Numbered from the stretch's first letter, positions 1 to 8,073 are shown. The stretch is 64,000 nt of DNA from an uncultured Bacilli bacterium (GCA_934129945.1 CAKOXC010000001.1:1-64000); one strand, 5' to 3'. Made by a program: numbers and translations. The notes: generated by a model not told the origin, from the sequence alone.

Positions 1-36
1 ATACTTTGCTTTTTTCTTTTTATTACAACCTCTCAT
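1..36 (-). CDS. 5' end of an unidentified gene running off the left edge
   Basis: On the minus strand an ATG at 36-34 is preceded by an AAAGGAGAG-type ribosome site and, further upstream, a TATAAT-like box near 60. Only 12 codons are inside the window (MRGCNKKKKAKY, with no stop). The start is lysine-rich. Nothing can be said about function. The start call rests on the ribosome site and promoter-like box, not on protein similarity. Confidence 0.4.
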   Translation of the reverse strand, partial: MRGCNKKKKAKY

Positions 37-195
37 TTATAAACTCTCCTTTAGCATATTATACATATATATAAATATAAAAACAATTAATTTTTTATTA
101 AATTTATTTCATTTACTAATATAATTTCTTATACAAATTACTATTTGTCTTTCAGTTCCTATTATATCATTTTATTTACTTAAAATATTAAAATG

Positions 196-370
196 TTGGT
201 TAATTTTACTAAAACCATGTTATACTAATTTTAGTTAGTAGTTATTACTACCTATAAATTGTTGCTTTTAATGGTTGTTTTACCAGAACCATAAGGGCTC
301 CATAAGATAAAATCGTCGCACCAATGTGGCGTTAATGATTAAATCAATCTGAAAAGATTGATTTTTTTTG
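196..370 (+). promoter_or_regulatory. Leader copy A: promoter, folded leader and terminator
   Basis: Plus-strand promoter TTGGTT (196-201) and TATACT (221-226), spacing 19. The transcribed leader has a GTAGT/ACTAC hairpin (238-251), an ATGGTT/AACCAT hairpin (270-291), the recurring GGCTCCAT motif (297-304), and a terminator stem AAATCAATC/GATTGATTT followed by T's (341-369). The first hairpin is shared with copy D at 7258. No plus-strand gene follows: about 95 nt later comes the 3' end of the minus-strand nucleotidyltransferase. The intervening sequence resembles that after copies D and G, which are followed by a different gene. Rest of 37-464: only AT-rich sequence and the promoter of the left-edge gene. 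Confidence 0.6.
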
Positions 371-464
371 TTTTACAATGATTTGTAAAAAAGTAATGCT
401 ATCAATATTATTAACAAATAGTTTAAATAATTATATTTGAAATAAAAAAAGATGATTATGAGTG

Positions 465-2105
465 TTAATGCTTTTTATCACCTTTTTTATTAATTCCTGT
501 ATTTCTACTTTTTATAAGAATTCTATAATCATTTCCTAAATTTATATTTCTTGTTGCATAGTTATAAAATTCTTTAATCATTTCTAATCTTTGCAATTTA
601 TCTACACAATTTGTTGTAATTAAATTTAAATACATATTAACAAAATCTAATTCTGGATTTTCTTTATAAACCGAATTTCTATAATCTTCATCAGTATAAA
701 TTCTATAAACTTTTGATGTAGGAATTTTAGAAATACCAATACTTTTATGATAAAACTTTCTAATTTTATCAATTGTTAAATGCGATAAATGTTCAAATCT
801 AGGGTCATTGTTTATAGCAAATTTTTCTAATTTTTCCATCCTATTATTTATAATAGACACTTGCTCCCTAGCATCTTCTTCACTTAAACAAGGCATAGGT
901 GTTGAAAATCTATTTATAGCATATTGTTGTAGCAAATTTAACTTATTATCTCTTTCAAAAACTATAACACCTTTACCAATTATTGCAAAAGATGCATTAT
1001 TTTGATTTAAATAACCATTTTCAATTTCTAAATAAATATCCTTAATAGGTTTTTCGAAATACTCAATTTTAGTACCATCTATAATTTTATTTCCTCTAAT
1101 TAAACGTTCTGGTTCCTCATTATCAAATACTACATGTAAATCAATATCTGAAATATTTGTATTAAAACCAGTTAAACTACTTCCATAAACTATTACTCCT
1201 AAACAATGTTCATCATTTAAATAATCCATTTCTTTAATAAATTTTAGTATTTTTTTTAAAGTGGTTGATGGAATCTCAATAGTATCTCGGTTTTCAATTA
1301 CAGTTGGTTCAATTATAGGAACATCAAAGTCAACATTTCTACTTTTGATAAGTATTCTATAATCATTTTTCAAAATAACATTTCTTTTTGTAAATTCATA
1401 CATTTTATTTAATAAGTTATATTTTTGAATTTTATTTAAACTAGCATCAGAAATCAATTTAAAATACATCTCTATAAAATTTTTTTCAGGGATATTATTA
1501 ATACAAAATGCATTTCTATATTTTTCATCAGTATATATTCTAAATCCTTTAGAAGTTTCTATTCTAGGGATTCCCATTAAATTATGATAAAATCTTCTGA
1601 TTTTATCTATTGTTAAGTGATATAAATGTTCAAAATATGGATTATTAGTTTCTGCATATGTTTTTAATTTTTCCATTCTATTATTTAAAATAGATACTTG
1701 TTCTTTAGCCTCATCATCACTAAGTGGAGGTAATGGATTAGAAAATTTATTAATTACATATTCTTGTAATTGTTTTAATTGAGTATCTTTAGCATAAATG
1801 ATTTTAGAAGTTCCAAAAATTGTTAATGTCGCATTATTTTGATTAATATAGTCTTCGTTGACAGTTTGATAGATATCAGCAATTGGTTTTTCAAAATATT
1901 CTATTCTTGTTCCATCTACTACTTTATTTCCTCTAATCAAATGATTAGGTTCTTCATTATCAAATATAATATGCAAATCAATGTCAGAATTATCTGTATT
2001 TAATCCTGTTAAATAACTACCATAAAAGAGAATTCCTAAAACGTGTTCATTATTTAAATATCCCATATCTCTAATGAAATTTGAAATCTTATTTTCAATC
2101 GACAC
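465..2105 (-). CDS. Tandem-duplicated nucleotidyltransferase (two fused pol-beta-type NTase units)
   Basis: The 546-residue protein consists of two homologous halves (about 1-260 and 285-546) that repeat the same landmarks in the same order. Each has a pol-beta nucleotidyltransferase signature: GSYLTG followed by SDIDLH (G29-S30, D41/D43), and GSSLTG followed by SDIDLH (G308-S309, D320/D322). Both halves also share a FEKPI segment, NNRMEKL and a C-terminal NDYRILIKSRN. Both metal-binding Asp pairs are intact, so both units may be active. The family includes aminoglycoside adenylyltransferases and MNT-type antitoxins; the substrate here is unknown. Start is GTG at 2105 after GGTGGTG. It stands alone between relics of mobile leaders. 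No HEPN toxin partner is visible. Confidence 0.75.
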   Translation of the reverse strand: MSIENKISNFIRDMGYLNNEHVLGILFYGSYLTGLNTDNSDIDLHIIFDNEEPNHLIRGNKVVDGTRIEYFEKPIADIYQTVNEDYINQNNATLTIFGTSKIIYAKDTQLKQLQEYVINKFSNPLPPLSDDEAKEQVSILNNRMEKLKTYAETNNPYFEHLYHLTIDKIRRFYHNLMGIPRIETSKGFRIYTDEKYRNAFCINNIPEKNFIEMYFKLISDASLNKIQKYNLLNKMYEFTKRNVILKNDYRILIKSRNVDFDVPIIEPTVIENRDTIEIPSTTLKKILKFIKEMDYLNDEHCLGVIVYGSSLTGFNTNISDIDLHVVFDNEEPERLIRGNKIIDGTKIEYFEKPIKDIYLEIENGYLNQNNASFAIIGKGVIVFERDNKLNLLQQYAINRFSTPMPCLSEEDAREQVSIINNRMEKLEKFAINNDPRFEHLSHLTIDKIRKFYHKSIGISKIPTSKVYRIYTDEDYRNSVYKENPELDFVNMYLNLITTNCVDKLQRLEMIKEFYNYATRNINLGNDYRILIKSRNTGINKKGDKKH

Positions 2106-2367
2106 TTATATCACCACCAATACAAGAAAAATTATGTATTATATAGTACCACAGTATGCTTTATTAATCAATTTTGGATATTTTTTTCATCTTGAAAAAT
2201 AATATTAGCCAGTATTTTTTTGATAATTTATCATTTAATGCTCTATCTTTATGCCTTTGAAAATAAAGATACTCATTACTTCAATACATATACCTAAAAG
2301 AATATCAGTAGAAATTAATTTTTTGTATATCAAATCGTTAATAAGTGAAAAGTTGTAGATATCTTCG

Positions 2368-2472
2368 ACAACCGCTCCATTTGAAATCAACTTGCGGGCT
2401 TAAAAGTTTGTGAGTTTTTATTTTGTATAAAACTTTAAAAGTTCTCTTATCACAGAAAGGAGGACTTTTTTC
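2368..2472 (+). promoter_or_regulatory. Leader copy B (relic): CGCTCCAT motif and two terminators
   Basis: Contains ACCGCTCCATTTGAAATCAA, then the hairpin ACTTGCGGGC/GTTTGTGAGT with T's (about 2389-2420) and a second hairpin AAGTTCTC/GAGGACTT with T's (2439-2472). Order and sequence match the complete element at 51706-51893, but the promoter half is degraded. The stretch 2106-2367 holds the minus-strand upstream region of the nucleotidyltransferase (TATAAT-like box near 2142) and otherwise nothing recognisable. Confidence 0.6.
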
Positions 2473-2480
2473 ATCCTTGA

Positions 2481-2570
2481 AATTAAATCCATTAGAACGG
2501 ACAAAATTAATAAACAACTATAAAAACACAGCAGAAGAAATTGTCTTAAATGAATATATTTTTGTATAAA
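2481..2570 (+). pseudogene. tnpV C-terminal relic
   Basis: An open frame without a start reads LNPLERTKLINNYKNTAEEI and ends VLNEYIFV-stop. This aligns with the last 30 residues of the intact TnpV at 52310-52666, with a few substitutions. Just upstream, the sequence following the second terminator matches the beginning of the ORF at 51895. An internal deletion has therefore joined the start of the first ORF to the end of tnpV. It shows that the element once existed here in full. Confidence 0.8.
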
Positions 2571-2580
2571 CAATCTTCAA

Positions 2581-2700
2581 AAAAGAGGAAAAAAATTATC
2601 AAAATAATTTAATCCTCTTTTTAAATTTAGGAGTAAAATTTATGTCTAGCCAGCACTGAATTTGTACTCACACACAAATTCTACTATGAGAACTCCCATA
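2581..2700 (+). repeat. Structured end repeat R1 (terminator plus GGGAGT...ACTCCC-type sequence)
   Basis: First a terminator (AAGAGGA...TCCTCTTTTT, 2581-2622), then a diverged copy of the 70-nt end sequence seen intact at 48171-48240 and 52734-52803. The central TCTAGCCAGCACTGAATTT is fully conserved, while the outer GGGAGT/ACTCCC stem and the GGGAATTCCC palindrome are decayed. It abuts the 3' end of the Abi_C pseudogene. Confidence 0.7.
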
Positions 2701-2719
2701 ACCTATATTTTTATTACCT

Positions 2720-3133
2720 TTAATGTTGTGATACAGAAAGAATAAATTCAGCCATAATAGAAGAAGAATTTAATGCTAATCTAGCATGATAGTCTGGAAT
2801 GTTTACTTTCTTACTTCCAAGGCCATGTGAATCACTTCCATTATTTCTCATTTCAGCAATTGATTAAACAATATTTTCAAGACCAGATAATACCTTGTTG
2901 TTTCTTTTATCCATATACTACCATCTACTTAAATTTGTTTTAGAACTATTTCCCCAGTAATATTCTTGATAGCATCCAAACTTTTGGAAAATTTCACAAA
3001 GCATTGGTTCACTTAAATAAGGCATAGTAATTCTTATACCATCAACTTCTTCTATTTGAAAATTTCCATCTAAAATTGCAATTATTTCTTTATTTTTTAA
3101 TAAGTTGTAATTAGTATTCATGCATTTTCTCAT
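2720..3133 (-). pseudogene. Degraded abortive-infection (Abi_C domain) gene
   Basis: The N-terminal part encodes PYLSEPMLCEIFQKFGCYQE followed by a WGNSSKTNLSRW segment, typical of the N-terminus of Abi_C family proteins. It ends at an in-frame TAG (2918). After it, in the same frame, comes VLSGLENIV, a TAA, then SIAEMRNNGSDSHGLG and YHARLALNSSSIMAEFI. This is the Abi_C signature (GL..IV..I.E.RN..GD.HG..., then HA.LA.N.A...A.F). The usual middle of the protein is missing. So this is one gene with two internal stops and an internal deletion. It lies 9 nt after the preceding gene and was the third gene of that operon. Family assignment is from motif recognition. Confidence 0.75.
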
Positions 3134-3142
3134 CCCTGTGTT

Positions 3143-4078
3143 CTATATCTTCCATTTTTTTGGATAAATATATTCTATTCTTTCTTTTTTGGGTACATAA
3201 TGTTTTTTGATTTTAGTTCTATTTGATTTTAAATCCGGTATTGCTTGTCTACAATATTTATCTAATTCACAAAATATATTTTGACAATCAATAAGTTGTA
3301 ATGGTCTATTACCAATTTTTTTAAAATCTAAATTAAGTCTTTTAAACTCTTCGTCTTGATGTTCATACATATAACTAATTATATCCTCATTACTCATTTT
3401 ACCTTTATCAATAAAACACTTTTTTATTCCGCGAAGTGAACCAGGACCTGCTACTGTAAATTCATCTTCTTTCCAATTTACCACTTCACTATAATTAATA
3501 TCAGTTACTAATTGATAAGCCATAAAGTTTCCTATTAATGGATAACTTTTAATTATATTAAATGCCTCTTCCATAGTTTTGCATTTAATTATTTTATTTT
3601 GTATTCTATCCTCATTAAACATTTTGTTAAGTAGTGCTAAATGATTATCGTGCTTTCTATCATATCCAAATGCTTTATTAGCACAACTTATATAAGCATC
3701 ATTATATATTTTAATACCACTAGATATAGCATTTTCTAATACTCTAGAGTATTCTTTTACATTAAATGTTTTTAAAGTAATATCTATAAAATTATTTAAT
3801 AATAATTTCCAAGTTGATTCTTTGTTAAATAGTTTAAATAACAATATTCTAAATAACATATCTTCATCAGAATACTTTTTACCATTATAAATAACATTTT
3901 TTAATAAATATTGACTAACTCTATCATTAACTCTATAACTATTACAAAACTTATATTCTTGTAAGATTTTATCATTAGTCCATGGAGCAGGTTCGCCATT
4001 TAATTTTTTTATAAAAATATTTTGTCTTTCACAAGCAAAATACCAATATAAATCATAAACTTCTTGTCTTTTTTTCAT
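3143..4078 (-). CDS. hmdU DNA kinase helical-domain protein (HMUDK_hel / thymine-base pyrophosphorylase-like)
   Basis: The N-terminal third carries the characteristic block YWYFACERQNIFIKKLNGEP, then APWT, LQEYKFCNSYR and ND. I recognise this as the helical domain found in phage 5-hydroxymethyl-dUMP DNA kinases and thymine pyrophosphorylase-like enzymes of base hypermodification. C-terminal landmarks are FTVAGPGSLRGIKKCF and a QNIFCELDKYCR block. The chosen start (ATG at 4078) has GAGGTAAAT before it and abuts the upstream stop at 4081; an earlier in-frame ATG at 4117 would overlap that gene. It sits between a radical SAM gene and a broken Abi_C gene, suggesting DNA-base recognition or modification in defence. 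The substrate is unknown. Confidence 0.65.
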   Translation of the reverse strand: MKKRQEVYDLYWYFACERQNIFIKKLNGEPAPWTNDKILQEYKFCNSYRVNDRVSQYLLKNVIYNGKKYSDEDMLFRILLFKLFNKESTWKLLLNNFIDITLKTFNVKEYSRVLENAISSGIKIYNDAYISCANKAFGYDRKHDNHLALLNKMFNEDRIQNKIIKCKTMEEAFNIIKSYPLIGNFMAYQLVTDINYSEVVNWKEDEFTVAGPGSLRGIKKCFIDKGKMSNEDIISYMYEHQDEEFKRLNLDFKKIGNRPLQLIDCQNIFCELDKYCRQAIPDLKSNRTKIKKHYVPKKERIEYIYPKKWKI

Positions 4079-4080
4079 AT

Positions 4081-5085
4081 TTACCTCATACATTTTGGAT
4101 CTCTTGAATTTATACATTTTTTTAATACTTTTACTTTATCTTTATCTTCGATATAATTTGCTATTATTTTTTGACCAATACAACCACTTTTACATATTTT
4201 ATAATCTTTACAAGTAGAACAAGAATTAATAGTATTTAACTTTCTAATATTTGAAAAATAAGATGAATTATACATTTCTTCAAGAGTATTTTCTTTTATA
4301 TTTCCACTGATACCAAGTTTGGTAAAATACTTTATAGAATCACAAGGATATGCAATACCATCAAATCCAATAATCACAATTTCATCAGCAATAATACAAG
4401 GACTATTTTCAACACCTAGAATATTCCATGGACTACCTAATCTTATTTTTCTCTTATTTCTAAGGCTTAAATATAACTCTTTTATCATCAACAATTCTTG
4501 TTTAGTTAAATCCATTTCTGTTATTCCTTTGCCATGAGGAACAAATCTAAGCAAACTAACTTTATCAAAATAAGATTTATCATTAAATAAAATTAAAGTA
4601 CTAGTTACAGTGTCATTCATTTTAGGAATAGAGTCTTTTGAAACTGTATAATGAAATCCTAATTTTGCATTATAATCTTTAAAAACTTTATCAAAAAATT
4701 CAGTATGAGAATATGTAGATAAATCTTGTTCATCTGATAAAGTATCAGCTAAAGAATATATAATTTTATTTAAACCATTATGTAATAATTCTCTATATTT
4801 ATTTAAGCTTTTTTCATTTCTATAAGCAAAAGTATATAGTGTTGAATTCATACCTAATTTTGAAGTCACTTTTATTAACTCTGGCAGTCTTTCATACATT
4901 AAAGGTTCCCCACCAGTAAATACTATTGTTTCTACATTCATATCTTTTGCTTCATATATAATTTTTTTTACATCTTCAAAATCTAATTCTTTTACATTAT
5001 TAGAGCAATTAGTTGCACTACTGGAGCAATGCTTACAATTTCTAAAACATCTATTAGTAAGTTCAATTTTTACCTCTTTTAACAT
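4081..5085 (-). CDS. Radical SAM / SPASM-type enzyme
   Basis: The N-terminus has the radical SAM cluster motif CFRNCKHC, then VFTGGEPLMYERLPEL (GGE SAM-binding motif). The C-terminus has the Cys-rich CSTCKDYKICKSGC segment of SPASM-like auxiliary clusters, plus C-II/C-Y-P-C upstream. About 334 residues, normal for the family. Start chosen at the ATG 8 nt after GGAGG; upstream in-frame TTG/ATG codons lie within that ribosome site. First gene of a three-gene operon with the hmdU-kinase-helical-domain gene (stop and next start 2 nt apart) and the Abi_C pseudogene. This context is unlike the peptide-maturation context in which many SPASM enzymes occur. I see no viperin-type motif. Confidence 0.8.
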   Translation of the reverse strand: MLKEVKIELTNRCFRNCKHCSSSATNCSNNVKELDFEDVKKIIYEAKDMNVETIVFTGGEPLMYERLPELIKVTSKLGMNSTLYTFAYRNEKSLNKYRELLHNGLNKIIYSLADTLSDEQDLSTYSHTEFFDKVFKDYNAKLGFHYTVSKDSIPKMNDTVTSTLILFNDKSYFDKVSLLRFVPHGKGITEMDLTKQELLMIKELYLSLRNKRKIRLGSPWNILGVENSPCIIADEIVIIGFDGIAYPCDSIKYFTKLGISGNIKENTLEEMYNSSYFSNIRKLNTINSCSTCKDYKICKSGCIGQKIIANYIEDKDKVKVLKKCINSRDPKCMR

Positions 5086-5139
5086 TGTCATTACCTCCAA
5101 GAAATTTATATAAGATATTATACAATAAAATACAAAAAA

Positions 5140-5298
5140 TTCCCATACTTCCTTGTAAAAATATAGGAATTACTATATAATATTTTTTAGAAAGAGAATT
5201 TAGTTCGTAACTTGTTATTTATTCGCTCCAAATTGATAGGAAACTTGGAAATCGACTTCTGAGAGTAATAAATGCTAACTAGAAATAGTTAGTTTTTT
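5140..5298 (+). promoter_or_regulatory. Leader copy C: promoter, leader and terminator before a small ORF
   Basis: Starts with TTCCCATAC (5140-5148), a sequence recurring at element boundaries. Promoter TTGTAA (5153-5158) and TATAAT (5176-5181), spacing 17. The leader reads GAGAATTTAGTTCGTAAC..., with the CGCTCCA motif at 5224-5230. It ends in terminator CTAACT/AGTTAG plus T's (5275-5298). ATTTAGTT in the leader can pair imperfectly with the terminator's 5' arm, which would act as an antiterminator. This copy is followed by a plus-strand ORF with its own AAAGGAG site. Confidence 0.65.
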
Positions 5299-5320
5299 GT
5301 TATGTAAAGGAGTTGATTAT

Positions 5321-5733
5321 ATGTTAAATATAGAAACAAAGAAATTAAAAATAAGTGATAAATTAAAAAGAAAAATTGAATGGATGAAGATAAATTTCCT
5401 ATACTTGTAGCACATAATGGTTTTAGAACTAAATTTGAAATAAAAAATTGTATTAATAACTTGAAAGAAATGTATGATGTTAATTATTATGAAGTTATAT
5501 CAAATAAAAATTTCACTAATTTATCATTTACACCTAAAAATGAAATAGAAAAAATAATAAGAATAATACCTATAAAAAATAATGATAAGTTTAAAAGTAA
5601 CAAATTAGAACTCGGAATAATCACTATTAATTTATCAAGTTTAAGAAGTACAAAAGGAACACAGCTATATATAAATATTTATACTAATTTAAATTATTAT
5701 TTATATTCTTATTATATTAATTCTTTATATTAA
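5321..5733 (+). pseudogene. Frameshifted small gene of unknown family behind leader C
   Basis: ATG at 5321 follows AAAGGAG by 9 nt and opens MLNIETKKLKISDKLKRKIE. It runs into a stop at about 5409. The reading resumes in another frame from about 5380 as MDEDKFPILVAHNGFRTKFE and continues to 5733. A single-base indel near 5380 explains this. The joined product would be about 137 residues, Lys/Asn/Tyr-rich, with no motif I recognise. Its position directly behind an attenuator-type leader equals that of the tnpV-associated ORF at 51895. Programmed frameshifting cannot be excluded, but decay is more likely given the surrounding relics. Confidence 0.5.
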
Positions 5734-5854
5734 CTTATTATATTATGTGTGACAAAATCATCACCATGTGACATTTGTGTTATAATTCTTTCTTTTAAAA
5801 TAAAAAGACTAGTTTATTTAAAACTAATCTCACTAATAAATTATAATTTATCAA

Positions 5855-6070
5855 TTACTTATTATTTTTCTTATTATCTTTAATAAAATGATAATATTCA
5901 TTAATTATCATACCAATCCAAGCAATAAATCCTACTTTAAATCCAGACAACCAAATATTTTCATATCCTAATTTTAAAAGTAAATCAAATAATTTTAACA
6001 CTGCAGTTCCACCTACAATCATTACTATCAAAAGTAATAAATATAATGTAGTGTTCTTAACTAATTTCAA
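5855..6070 (-). CDS. Small two-TM membrane protein downstream of Fic
   Basis: About 71 residues, with two hydrophobic stretches (LYLLLLIVMIVGGTAVLKLF and an FKVGFIAWIGMII segment) and a charged C-terminal tail (KDNKKNNK). The start is probably TTG at 6070, eight nt after GAGGGAG; a GTG at 6079 lies inside that ribosome site. It follows the Fic gene at a distance of about 110 nt, so it could be co-transcribed. Some small phage or toxin-associated membrane proteins look like this, but no family is recognised. There is nothing in it to indicate function. Confidence 0.55.
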   Translation of the reverse strand: MKLVKNTTLYLLLLIVMIVGGTAVLKLFDLLLKLGYENIWLSGFKVGFIAWIGMIINEYYHFIKDNKKNNK

Positions 6071-6181
6071 TTCAATCACTCCCTCTCAAATTACTATTTA
6101 TCTGTCACTTCTATATATACAATTATACCATCTATACAACCTATACCATCATTTTGGCAAATTTTATCACTAGCTTAATTA

Positions 6182-7150
6182 TTATTTTAGTATTTGCCAA
6201 TATCCTGCTTTGTCAGAACCTATTCTTTCAATTATTAAATTATCTATTAATATTTTAAAATGCCTTTTAATGGTTCTTACATTAACATTAGTTATATTAG
6301 CTATTTCATTTTGTGTAATTCTATTATTATTTGATACTAGTTCTATAATTTTATTTTGAATACCATTACAAACGAAATTACTATTTTTTATCAATTTATC
6401 TAACGATGAATTAATTGTCTGTAAAATAAACTCTATAAATACATTGGCATTTCCATTATTATGACATTCTGTTATAGCTAAGTAGTAGTTTTCTTGATTT
6501 AAATATATTTCCTCTTCTAGTGGTATAAATTCAAAATTTTTATCATAATTTATTAGCATTAATGTTACCCAAAATCTAGCACATCTCCCGTTTCCATCTG
6601 AAAAAGGATGAATAAAAACAAAATAATAATGAAAAATTGCAGATAAAATAATAATATTTAAATCACTACTGCTTATATATTCAAATAAACTTTTCATTAA
6701 AGATGGAACTAAAATGGATTCAGGAGCCATATATATTATTTCATCTTCTCTTTTTACTCCTTCACCATGATTTCTATAATTGCCATTATCTTCATCAAAG
6801 TATTTCATCATTAACCCATGTAGCTTTAATAAATCATTTTCACTTTTATAATTATATTCATTTATATGATTATATGCTTCAATTGCATTTTTTACTTCTT
6901 GTACTTCATCTTTTTTACCTAATATAAGTTTGTTTTCTGATATATTTTCTACATCAAATAAAGATAATGAATTAGCTTCAATTGCAAGTGAAGAATGAAT
7001 TGATCTTATTTTAGATTTTGAAATCATATATTTTCTTTTTTGTTTATCATTAACATTTATATTTTTAAGTTTAACATTTATATCATTTAATATATTATTC
7101 ATTTTATTGTCAATAAAAAACACTGGTTTTATTTCATCAAATAATTTCAC
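6182..7150 (-). CDS. Fic-domain AMPylase/NMPylase with built-in inhibitory helix and C-terminal HTH
   Basis: The active-site loop HPFSDGNGRCAR (181-192) fits HPFx(D/E)GNGRxxR, so the catalytic His and phosphate-binding residues are present. Near residues 53-60, SSLAIEAN resembles the (S/T)xxxE(G/N) inhibitory motif of class II Fic proteins, where the Glu blocks the ATP gamma-phosphate site. The C-terminus (about 268-322) is winged-helix-like (NRITQNEIANITNVNVRTIK). Start is GTG at 7150 after AGGAGTGATATAG. Upstream, AATGTCACTGT occurs twice in tandem (7186-7210), a possible operator for self-control by the HTH. The target protein is unknown. Start and family are well supported. Confidence 0.88.
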   Translation of the reverse strand: MKLFDEIKPVFFIDNKMNNILNDINVKLKNINVNDKQKRKYMISKSKIRSIHSSLAIEANSLSLFDVENISENKLILGKKDEVQEVKNAIEAYNHINEYNYKSENDLLKLHGLMMKYFDEDNGNYRNHGEGVKREDEIIYMAPESILVPSLMKSLFEYISSSDLNIIILSAIFHYYFVFIHPFSDGNGRCARFWVTLMLINYDKNFEFIPLEEEIYLNQENYYLAITECHNNGNANVFIEFILQTINSSLDKLIKNSNFVCNGIQNKIIELVSNNNRITQNEIANITNVNVRTIKRHFKILIDNLIIERIGSDKAGYWQILK

Positions 7151-7184
7151 CTATATCACTCCTCATACTAATATAAGTATATCA

Positions 7185-7212
7185 CAAATGTCACTGTAAA
7201 TGTCACTGTATT
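7185..7212. promoter_or_regulatory. Direct repeat AATGTCACTGT x2, possible operator
   Basis: Two head-to-tail copies of AATGTCACTGT lie between the Fic start and the divergent promoter of leader D. The spacing places them over the likely Fic promoter region (minus-strand TATACT near 7174). A DNA-binding partner could be the HTH of Fic itself. The repeat is seen directly; the role is inference. Confidence 0.4.
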
Positions 7213-7220
7213 TATATTTT

Positions 7221-7391
7221 TTGTACTATATTCGTATTTTAATGGTATACTTATATTAGTTAGTAGTTTTTTACTACCTATTATATAGAAAAATAAAGGT
7301 TGTCCGGCTTCAACCTTTATGGCTCCATTGAAGAATCTGTTCTGAAAATCCAAACTTACATATATGAATCATTCGAAAGAATGATTTTTTT
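7221..7391 (+). promoter_or_regulatory. Leader copy D: promoter, folded leader and terminator
   Basis: TTGTAC (7221-7226) and TATACT (7246-7251), spacing 19. It has a TTAGTTAGTAGT/ACTACC hairpin (shared with copy A), a strong AAAGGTTG/CAACCTTT hairpin (7296-7318), GGCTCCATTGAA (7321-7332), and a terminator AATCATTC-GAAA-GAATGATT plus T's (7367-7391). A 9-codon ORF MAPLKNLF begins at ATG 7319. Here the GGCTCC motif is read in a different frame from copies F and G. No plus-strand gene follows, only the 3' end of the minus-strand NUDIX gene. Confidence 0.6.
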
Positions 7392-7477
7392 TGTATCCTG
7401 AAAAGAATTTATTATAAAAAAGTAATGTTATCAATAATTATCAACCAATAAATTAAATAATACTTATATTTGAAATA

Positions 7478-7521
7478 AAAAAAAAGATGATTATAAGCAT
7501 TATTGCTTTTTATCATCTTTA
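7478..7521 (-). terminator. Intrinsic terminator of the NUDIX gene
   Basis: Stem AAAGATGAT/ATCATCTTT around a loop containing GCAATAATGC, followed on the minus strand by a run of T's. The stop codon of the NUDIX gene overlaps the 5' arm. A similar but less perfect hairpin is found after the second NUDIX copy (55320) and after the nucleotidyltransferase (450-485). Confidence 0.7.
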
Positions 7522-8073
7522 TTTTGAATTTAATTTTTTAATTAGTTTTTTATGAATAGGTCTTATAAAATCACACATTGTCTCATTATCTGCTTCATCA
7601 AATGAAATCCATTTCACACCTTTTGATTCATCTTTCTTATAAATTAATGGTAACTTGTCATCTGCTTCCATAATATATACAACATCTAAATGAAGGTGTG
7701 CTGAAACATATTTTCCACGTTTTATATGACCTTTTACAGGCGCAGATTGAATTGCATATATATTTTCATCTAAAACTTTTACCTTTAATCCTGTTTCTTC
7801 TTCAACTTCACGAACTGCAACAGATAAAAGATTATCTTCTCCATCAGCATGTCCTCCAGGGTAAATCCAACCATCATTAATTATATGATATACTACTAAC
7901 ATTTTATTTCTTTCTTTATTTACTACAAAAGCTGATGCTGAAAAGTGTCCAAAAATATTATCTCTAGTCAAAACATCATCAAATGTATCAATAAATTTTA
8001 AAAATTGTTCTTTATCTTTTTCTTCTTGTTCATTAAAAGGTACATAATTTTCTATTTTTTGTTTTAGATTCAT
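7519..8073 (-). CDS. NUDIX hydrolase, copy 1
   Basis: 184 residues. The NUDIX box GHADGEDNLLSVAVREVEEE followed by TGL fits Gx5Ex7REUxEExGU except that the first Glu is Asp. The catalytic REVEEETG is intact. Start ATG at 8073 follows GGAGGGAGAAT and matches the start of copy 2 at 55910; an upstream in-frame ATG at 8124 lacks a ribosome site. The protein differs from copy 2 at only about a dozen positions. Both are NUDIX hydrolases with unknown (nucleoside-diphosphate-X) substrate. Both sit next to a leader of the same family, which marks this as a mobile cassette. Confidence 0.85.
   Translation of the reverse strand: MNLKQKIENYVPFNEQEEKDKEQFLKFIDTFDDVLTRDNIFGHFSASAFVVNKERNKMLVVYHIINDGWIYPGGHADGEDNLLSVAVREVEEETGLKVKVLDENIYAIQSAPVKGHIKRGKYVSAHLHLDVVYIMEADDKLPLIYKKDESKGVKWISFDEADNETMCDFIRPIHKKLIKKLNSK

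Noticed and set aside
196..370. Leader A as a tetrahydrofolate or T-box riboswitch
   Set aside because: The GCTCC end recalls the THF class, but the length and interior conserved bases are not those I know. The T-box consensus (GGGTGGNACCGCG) is absent. A computed model search is needed before naming it.
808..1005. Plus-strand ORF opposite the nucleotidyltransferase
   Set aside because: Mirrors the coding strand of a well-supported gene, has no ribosome site and a low-complexity composition.
2106..2367. Possible gene between the nucleotidyltransferase and leader relic B
   Set aside because: No frame longer than about 30 codons with a start signal; only AT-rich sequence and a promoter-like box.
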